Shown: positions 59,281 through 64,000 of the stretch, piece after piece
How positions within the stretch are numbered: the stretch's first letter is position 1
Layout: each line of letters opens with the position of its first letter
Translations under genes and position numbers: made by a program
From: a virus
IMG/VR virus record: IMGVR_UViG_3300035670_000040
Location: 1-64,000 of that record
Strand: one strand, 5' to 3'
Length of the DNA: 64,000 nucleotides
The notes under the pieces: generated by a model
Told to the model about the DNA's origin: nothing
Databases searched by the model: none
Seen by the model: the letters and a program-made list of their open reading frames with translations, nothing else

Positions 59281-60664
59281 ATAGTTTTTTTCTTTCTTTC
59301 AAATGTTTAATAGCATATTTTGTATTATCTGTTATATCAAAAATTGTTGCAATTTTTTTTGTTGGGTGGAGTCTTAGTGCTCTTCCAATTGATTGCATGA
59401 TTTTTATCTTTGCTTTTCCTGCTGATGCAAAAATAATATTATGCAAATTTGGTATATTAATACCAGTACTGAATATTTTTGACATAGCAACAACTATAAC
59501 ATCATTACTTTTTTCCATCAATGATCTTATGGTTTCTCTTTCCTCTATTTCTGTTGAACCCCTTATAAAATAAATTTGTTTTTTGCTTTTATCTTTTAAA
59601 TAATCATATAAAAACTGACCATGATCTATTCTATCAACCATTATAATAGTGTTGTTTTCAATTTTTTCTGATAAATTACAAATAATTTTGTTTCTTTCCA
59701 AACTATTTGTAAGAAATTCAAATTCTTTATTGTAAAGATCCATTGATGGGTCTGTTGAATAAAGATATGATGGTATATTCTTGTGTTTTATTTTTAAAAT
59801 AACAATTTGAAATGAAGAAATATAATCTTGTTTTTCGAGATTTATTGTTTTTTCTTCGTATGTTATTGGTCCAAATTTTCCTATAATATTCCATTGATCA
59901 ATCAATGAAGGAGGCATTGTTCCTGTATATCCAAAGGTATATGGAGTATTTAAAAGTGAAAATATTTTGTTTATATTATTTTGTTTGCGAATTCCGTGGA
60001 CTTCATCACATATAAAAACATCTAATTCTGCTAATATAGACAAATCACTAGATTTACTTAACAGAATTTGAGTTCCTGCTATGATTATATCTGAATTTTC
60101 AAAATCTGGTTTATTTTTTCCAGACCACTTCGTTACTCTATCAAGTCCATATTGTATAAAATCATTTGATGTCTGTTCAACAAGTTGAATAGAAGGAACC
60201 AATACCAGAACTTTTGCATTTTCTTTGTTTAATAAAGATCTTATGTTTTTTATTAGACAAGCCATAACATAAGTTTTCCCTCCTGCTGTTGGAAGAATTG
60301 TTACTCCTCTTCCTTGCAACAAACTTTTTTCTATGGATTTTTCTTGATAAGATCTAAAATCCATACTTAATTTTTGAATTTCAAAATCTTTTATTTCTTT
60401 TATAGGATTGTAAAGATTTCTTATTTCTTCTTCTATTTGAACAAATATACCTTTCTTAAAAAAGAAATCGATCACTTCTCCTAGTAGTCCAATCTCAAAT
60501 TTACCAGAAGGAGTTATACAATAAAGTCTTTTTTGAACAAATGGAGAATTACTTCTGTATGCAGGATTTTGAACGGAAAAATATTCTCTCACCAATGAAA
60601 CCATTGATGAATCTCCGTCTAATTGGAGTATATTTTTTTTCTTTCCGCTAAATTTTATATTCAT
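59240..60664 (-). CDS. uvsW: RNA-DNA and recombination helicase UvsW
   Basis: 474 aa (T4 UvsW 503). SF2 motifs: RSYQEKSIEKSL (Q-like), ILPTAGGKT (Walker A, 124-132), FICDEVHG (motif II), YTGTMP (III), and QSIGRALR (VI). It unwinds R-loops and branched DNA, shifting replication from origin- to recombination-dependent mode. ATG overlaps the uvsY stop in TAATG. Confidence 0.92.
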   Translation of the reverse strand: MNIKFSGKKKNILQLDGDSSMVSLVREYFSVQNPAYRSNSPFVQKRLYCITPSGKFEIGLLGEVIDFFFKKGIFVQIEEEIRNLYNPIKEIKDFEIQKLSMDFRSYQEKSIEKSLLQGRGVTILPTAGGKTYVMACLIKNIRSLLNKENAKVLVLVPSIQLVEQTSNDFIQYGLDRVTKWSGKNKPDFENSDIIIAGTQILLSKSSDLSILAELDVFICDEVHGIRKQNNINKIFSLLNTPYTFGYTGTMPPSLIDQWNIIGKFGPITYEEKTINLEKQDYISSFQIVILKIKHKNIPSYLYSTDPSMDLYNKEFEFLTNSLERNKIICNLSEKIENNTIIMVDRIDHGQFLYDYLKDKSKKQIYFIRGSTEIEERETIRSLMEKSNDVIVVAMSKIFSTGINIPNLHNIIFASAGKAKIKIMQSIGRALRLHPTKKIATIFDITDNTKYAIKHLKERKKLYDEEKYKTIEKEI

Positions 60665-61059
60665 TATGTTGTTTCGAGTTTATTAATATCTATGATATTT
60701 TTCAAATCATAACTCATTGTTTTGAATATTTGTTCAACTTTTTCCAAATATTCAATCATGATATTGGTTTCTTCTATTTCTTCATCTATTGTAATAATTT
60801 GTTCTGTTGAATCAATTTTTAAATCAAGACTTTTTCTAGGTATTCCTTTTGGAATATCTTGTAATTTAGAAAGTACAGATTCTTTTATTTCTTTTCTTTT
60901 TTTGTTTAAAATGTTTAGTTTTCTTTTATGAGAAATTAATCTTGCAACCCATTTGTGTTTCACGCCGGGTAGTTGTAATTGTTTCTCTAAAAGATTAAGT
61001 TCGTCTATTTTAGTATCCAATGTTATTTCATTTTCATACTCTTCGAACAAATTTTTCAT
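60664..61059 (-). CDS. uvsY: Recombination mediator UvsY
   Basis: 131 aa (T4 UvsY 137). LDTKIDELNLLEKQLQLPGVK then WVARLISHKRKLNILNKKRKE and a helical C-terminus with EEIEETNIMIEYLEKVEQIF follow the UvsY layout. It loads UvsX on gp32-coated ssDNA. Adjacent to uvsW as in T4. Its promoter ends 6 nt before the ATG. Confidence 0.8.
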   Translation of the reverse strand: MKNLFEEYENEITLDTKIDELNLLEKQLQLPGVKHKWVARLISHKRKLNILNKKRKEIKESVLSKLQDIPKGIPRKSLDLKIDSTEQIITIDEEIEETNIMIEYLEKVEQIFKTMSYDLKNIIDINKLETT

Positions 61060-61064
61060 AAATA
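61057..61064 (+). promoter_or_regulatory. Late promoter box of the 61079 unit
   Basis: CATAAATA on the plus strand, 14 nt before ATG 61079; it overlaps the uvsY start codon and its divergent promoter. Confidence 0.5.
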
Positions 61065-61065
61065 T

Positions 61066-61093
61066 ATAATAATATATTATGAATAAATTACAA
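61066..61093 (-). promoter_or_regulatory. Promoter of uvsY, leaderless type
   Basis: TTGTAA (61088-61093), 16-nt spacer, TATTAT (61066-61071), then 6 nt (ATATTT) and ATG 61059 on the minus strand. Confidence 0.6.
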
Positions 61094-61345
61094 CAAATAA
61101 TTTTAAATGTTATACAAGAAATGGATTGGGGTGGTGTATATGGCTCAACATCAGGACCATCTGCTGAACAAGGGACTCAATTATATAACACAGACTCGTA
61201 CGCAACCGGATCAAATATTATACCAAATAATAATTTTCCTATGCAGAAAAGAACATTTCCTGAACTAATTAATCAAAAGAAAAAGAAAAAAAATGGCAAA
61301 CAAAAACAAAAACAAAGGAAAAGCATTCGAAAGACAAATTTGTGA
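61079..61345 (+). CDS. Small protein with basic tail, unknown
   Basis: 88 aa. The N-terminal helix (MNKLQQIILNVIQEMDWGGVYG) is followed by a glycine/serine linker and a lysine/glutamine-rich tail that overlaps the nuclease gene by 53 nt in another frame. The overlap makes the last 17 residues suspect of being by-product sequence. A late box upstream suggests late expression. Confidence 0.5.
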   Translation: MNKLQQIILNVIQEMDWGGVYGSTSGPSAEQGTQLYNTDSYATGSNIIPNNNFPMQKRTFPELINQKKKKKNGKQKQKQRKSIRKTNL

Positions 61346-61784
61346 AATACTAACTAATTGTTTTGGAATAAACTTTCAGAGAATTCCCAACTCCGGTTCT
61401 TATGTTGGAGGAAAAAACATAGTTAGGTATGATGGTTTAACAGAAGAACAAAAACTTTTGGCTGATGGTGATATTATAGTTCCTTCTGAATTAAGTCATA
61501 TTTCAATGGAATGTAAATCATATAAAGATTTTTCATTTAGCGGTCTTTTTTTAGGAAAAAATGCATTACTGGATGGATGGATAGAACAATCATCAAATAC
61601 AAAAAAATCTAAATGGCTTTTGTTTTTTAAAATAAATAACAAAGGTATATTTGTTGTTTATGACATTTCAAAATTTCCTGTAAATATGCAAAAAGAAAAT
61701 TATCATCTGTACAAAAACCAATATGTTATACAGGATATAAACGAATTTTTAGAAAAAAATAAAAACAAATTATATGAAAAATAA
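61293..61784 (+). CDS. Hjc-like PD-(D/E)XK nuclease, putative Holliday resolvase
   Basis: 163 aa. GKAFERQICEIL (E13), a RIPNSGSYVGGKN loop, ADGDIIVP (D58, D60) and MECKSYKD (E73, K75) give the E...D...E-x-K order of Hjc-like and VRR nucleases. T4 uses endonuclease VII (gp49) for branched DNA; this enzyme may do that job here before packaging. Confidence 0.65.
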   Translation: MANKNKNKGKAFERQICEILTNCFGINFQRIPNSGSYVGGKNIVRYDGLTEEQKLLADGDIIVPSELSHISMECKSYKDFSFSGLFLGKNALLDGWIEQSSNTKKSKWLLFFKINNKGIFVVYDISKFPVNMQKENYHLYKNQYVIQDINEFLEKNKNKLYEK

Positions 61785-62313
61785 AACAGAATGCATATAT
61801 TGCGGTTCAACTAGTTACGGAAAAACTTGTTATTTGTCTCCTAATAAAGTACACGTACATACTGGTGATCCAACTGTTTGTATATATTGCGGTTCTAAAG
61901 CAATAGGATCTGGATGTTATAATAATCCATATGGAAAAATTCATGTAAGAGGACCAGAATTTTTAAATAGATTTACAGAACAAGCTGAAAAATCTATTTT
62001 GTTAAAGTACTTTTTAGAAAAAATTAATAAAGATGAAGAAAAACAATCTAATTCTTTTTTAGATAATTTTTATTCTAAAGTTCGTTCAATGATAACTAAC
62101 TTAAGTGTGCCTTTATTGGAATCATTTTTTTTAATGGAAAAACCAACATATAAAAACCTTGATAAAGAGCAAATGGTTATTGCTATTGAATCGAAAAAAC
62201 TTGTTTCAAGTAAATTATCCGAAATGAAAGATATTTTGTCTGAAATAAATTTAGTTTTACCAACAGAAATAGTTGAAGAAATTATAGTTGATGCTATTAT
62301 TTCTTCTAAATGA
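61774..62313 (+). CDS. Tandem C-x2-CGS zinc-motif protein
   Basis: 179 aa. Two copies of a roughly 27-residue module, C7-I-Y-C10-G-S...C19...H27/H29 and C36-I-Y-C39-G-S...C48...H57, look like tandem zinc knuckles. The C-terminal 110 residues are helical. Overlaps the nuclease gene by 11 nt and the next gene by 4 nt (ATGA). No function known; nucleic-acid binding is plausible. Confidence 0.65.
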   Translation: MKNKTECIYCGSTSYGKTCYLSPNKVHVHTGDPTVCIYCGSKAIGSGCYNNPYGKIHVRGPEFLNRFTEQAEKSILLKYFLEKINKDEEKQSNSFLDNFYSKVRSMITNLSVPLLESFFLMEKPTYKNLDKEQMVIAIESKKLVSSKLSEMKDILSEINLVLPTEIVEEIIVDAIISSK

Positions 62314-62765
62314 CGGATTATTTGTTTTTTTCTTTAAAAAATCGCTTGACAATTTTTAATTATACCTTATATTTAAATATAATTGAAGAAACCATTATAA
62401 AATATATAGAAGAATGGGATTTATTAGATAAAGATTATAAAGTTCCTAATAAAATACCATATTATTATGATTTTTTATCTAAAGTATTAAAAGAAGAAAT
62501 AGATAAAATTAAAAAAATTCAAAAAAACACCAATACTAAATCGATTGTATTAATAAATTTACAAAAAAAAGGAAAGTTTTCAAAATATTTTGACAATTAT
62601 GATGTTTTTATAAAACAAAATGTAAAAATCTTAAAAAAACTTGAAAAAAACGTGTTTATTACAGATTTAGAGTTTTCCAAAACAAATGGAACATTTCAAC
62701 ATTTAAACTGTTTGGATCTTTTAGGAGAAGAAGAAGAATTTTTAAAAAAACTAACAATTGTTTGA
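62310..62765 (+). CDS. Hypothetical lysine-rich protein
   Basis: 151 aa, rich in K, I and E, with a long helical middle (LSKVLKEEIDKIKKIQKN). Starts in an ATGA overlap with the zinc-motif gene and ends in a 15-bp convergent overlap. No motif recognised. Confidence 0.6.
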   Translation: MTDYLFFSLKNRLTIFNYTLYLNIIEETIIKYIEEWDLLDKDYKVPNKIPYYYDFLSKVLKEEIDKIKKIQKNTNTKSIVLINLQKKGKFSKYFDNYDVFIKQNVKILKKLEKNVFITDLEFSKTNGTFQHLNCLDLLGEEEEFLKKLTIV

Positions 62766-63044
62766 TTTTTTCTCCAACTCATAGAGTTCTTTCAATGCAT
62801 CTTCAAATGAATATGTTTTTAAACCAATAGAAGTTTCTGGTTTTATTGTAGGATTTGTTTTTTCTTCTTCTGACAATATAGAATTGAATGTATTGATTAA
62901 ATCGTTCTCAAGTTTTTGATTCTGTGGATCTCTTTCAAAAAAAGGAGAAAATGAAGGACTAGATGAAGGAGTTAAAATTATTGAATTTTTACCCTTTACT
63001 TGTGAAGAATAAACTTGTTCAAGGCTTTTATGCACAGCTTTCAA
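62751..63044 (-). CDS. Small protein with LEQVY leader motif
   Basis: Up to 97 aa; no ATG is available. TTG at 63044 or GTG at 63035 (giving VHKSLEQVYSSQV) must be the start. The N-terminal SLEQVYSS echoes LEQVYESI of the gene at 2521. The middle is S/P-rich and the C-terminus acidic-helical (FEDALKELYELEKK). Overlaps the lysozyme stop, so it is probably translationally coupled. Confidence 0.5.
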   Translation of the reverse strand: MKAVHKSLEQVYSSQVKGKNSIILTPSSSPSFSPFFERDPQNQKLENDLINTFNSILSEEEKTNPTIKPETSIGLKTYSFEDALKELYELEKKSNNC

Positions 63045-63645
63045 TTAATTTTGCTTCGGTTTCTCTTCTTTCAAGAAGTCCATCAAGACCTTTTCCAACC
63101 CAAAGTCTTTTCATTTTTCTTACTTCTTTTGCAATCCCTTTATAATCTTTAAAAGGTATCAATTCTTTAATATTTCTCATTTCCAGTCTAGATTGACCAT
63201 TTAAACTTGTTCCTCTATTAAAAACAATCGAGACAATAGCACCATAGGCATCTTCTTTTAGCTCTGTAGCCCCCAGAAACGTTTTATTTGTTAGTTTGGT
63301 AAACTTGGGCCATGTTATACTGTAAAAAATATCTAGAGCTTTTTCCCAATCAACAGTTATTCCTGCATTTCTCAGAATTCTAGTATATTCTCTTCCTTTT
63401 TCACCAGTCTTACCAACAGAACCTTGAATTAATTCAATTTGATTTTGTGGAAGAAAATTAAATATTTTTGAAAGTTCTGTTTTAGTATAATATGCACAAT
63501 CAATTCCTATTGCTATTGTTGGTCCAGATGCTCCTTTTGGCCATGTAAATTTAGATAAGAATTTATCATAATAAGATTTTCCACCACCTACTTCGTATTT
63601 TAAGAGCAAGTCAAGTGTTTTTGGAGAAGGTTTATCGTAATTCAT
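63028..63645 (-). CDS. Endolysin, lysozyme-fold (pesticin-type) muramidase
   Basis: 205 aa. LDLLLKYEVGGGKSYYDKF supplies the catalytic glutamate, SGPTIAIGIDCAYY the following strand with an acidic residue, and GAIVSIVFNRGTSLNG...EMRNIKEL the helical half, as in pesticin/T4-lysozyme-like enzymes. No signal peptide, so a holin is needed. The start at 63645 is chosen for its GGAAG site; an ATG at 63651 abuts it. Overlaps the membrane-protein gene by 14 nt, forming a lysis-type pair. Confidence 0.75.
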   Translation of the reverse strand: MNYDKPSPKTLDLLLKYEVGGGKSYYDKFLSKFTWPKGASGPTIAIGIDCAYYTKTELSKIFNFLPQNQIELIQGSVGKTGEKGREYTRILRNAGITVDWEKALDIFYSITWPKFTKLTNKTFLGATELKEDAYGAIVSIVFNRGTSLNGQSRLEMRNIKELIPFKDYKGIAKEVRKMKRLWVGKGLDGLLERRETEAKLIESCA

Positions 63646-64000
63646 AGTCATCTTCCTTTGAATTACTTGTAATTACTGTTATTTCTTCAAATTTTTCTGT
63701 TTTATTTTCTGATTTAAAATCAACATTTGAATCAGATTTATATCTAAAGTCTAATAATGTCTGAACACCTAAATAACTACCGATTATTACTGCTAATATT
63801 TTTATTGTTTCAACAAATATTGTAACAAATGCAGATGTTATTGTTGCTGACATTCCAGATGTTAAAAATAAAACAAAAATACTAACCGCATAAAACACAG
63901 AAAGTATTATTACAGAACAAAAAACAACAAAAAATTTTTTTGATGCTAAAAAGTTTATATTACTCAAGTCTTTTTGATATTCTGTTGGTGTATTTGGTGG
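63632..64000 (-). CDS. Membrane protein, holin candidate (5' end beyond window)
   Basis: The frame is open to the right edge; the first visible codons read PPNTPTEYQKDLSNIN and no ATG occurs, so the start lies outside (a TTG at 63967 is the only internal candidate). Two transmembrane segments (KKFFVVFCSVIILSVFYAV and a second with TIKILAVIIGSYLGV) precede a charged C-terminal tail. Overlap with the endolysin gene suggests a holin, but it could be another virion membrane protein. Confidence 0.6.
   Translation of the reverse strand, partial: PPNTPTEYQKDLSNINFLASKKFFVVFCSVIILSVFYAVSIFVLFLTSGMSATITSAFVTIFVETIKILAVIIGSYLGVQTLLDFRYKSDSNVDFKSENKTEKFEEITVITSNSKEDDYELR

Noticed and set aside
1-64000. 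tRNA genes or an insertion sequence
   Set aside because: No cloverleaf-like segment with a T-loop consensus and no transposase motif was noticed; a tRNA scan would be needed to exclude weak cases.

Overview
The window is a contiguous piece of a large, AT-rich, T4-superfamily myovirus genome (Caudoviricetes). No host chromosomal genes are recognisable. The evidence is a near-complete set of T4 replication and recombination proteins (gp43, gp45, gp41, gp32, UvsX, UvsY, UvsW, gp46, gp47), the late sigma factor gp55, terminase gp17, sheath gp18, tube gp19, gp53, a gp27-like hub and a gp5-like spike. hsp20, phoH, nrdA/nrdB, a collagen-like fibre and many sugar genes recall marine T4-like phages of cyanobacteria and pelagic proteobacteria, but the host cannot be named from sequence. 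No tRNA gene, CRISPR array or insertion sequence was seen.

Layout. 1-5.8 kb (mainly minus): collagen-like fibre (cut by the window edge), Ig-like virion protein, hsp20, dut, nrdA, nrdB and small genes. 5.9-9 kb: DUF6065-like gene, HExxH protein, DNA methyltransferase, RecB-like nuclease. 9-13.2 kb: acidic head-type protein, gp14-like neck protein, small zinc-ribbon genes, phoH. 13.3-33.3 kb (plus): tail and baseplate block with the terminase nested inside it. 33.3-48.4 kb (minus): three unknowns, then clamp, FolE2, gp32, gp59/gp33-like genes, DHH phosphoesterase, helicase, UvsX, polymerase, a glycosyltransferase and gp46. 48.4-57.7 kb (minus): twelve overlapping sugar-metabolism genes lying between gp46 and gp47. 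57.6-61 kb: gp47, gp55, UvsW, UvsY. 61-62.8 kb (plus): resolvase-like nuclease and zinc-motif genes. 62.7-64 kb (minus): lysozyme and a membrane protein.

How the genes work together. gp55, a gp33-like protein and the gp45 clamp fit T4-type late transcription, and TATAAATA-like boxes sit upstream of virion genes. Replication and recombination genes carry sigma70-like boxes (TTGACA/TTGCTT, 16-18 nt, TATAAT-like). In both classes many boxes end only 5-7 nt before the ATG, so many mRNAs should be leaderless or nearly so. Other genes have good Shine-Dalgarno sites or ATGA/TAATG stop-start coupling.

Most notable: the sugar island splitting the gp46/gp47 pair; the leaderless-promoter architecture; a FolE2-type GTP cyclohydrolase in the replication operon; a start-codon hairpin on the DNA polymerase gene; a spike protein with two predicted peptidoglycan hydrolases; and a possible +1 frameshift tail on phoH. 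All function calls are by reading motifs and remembered family patterns; no database search was run.
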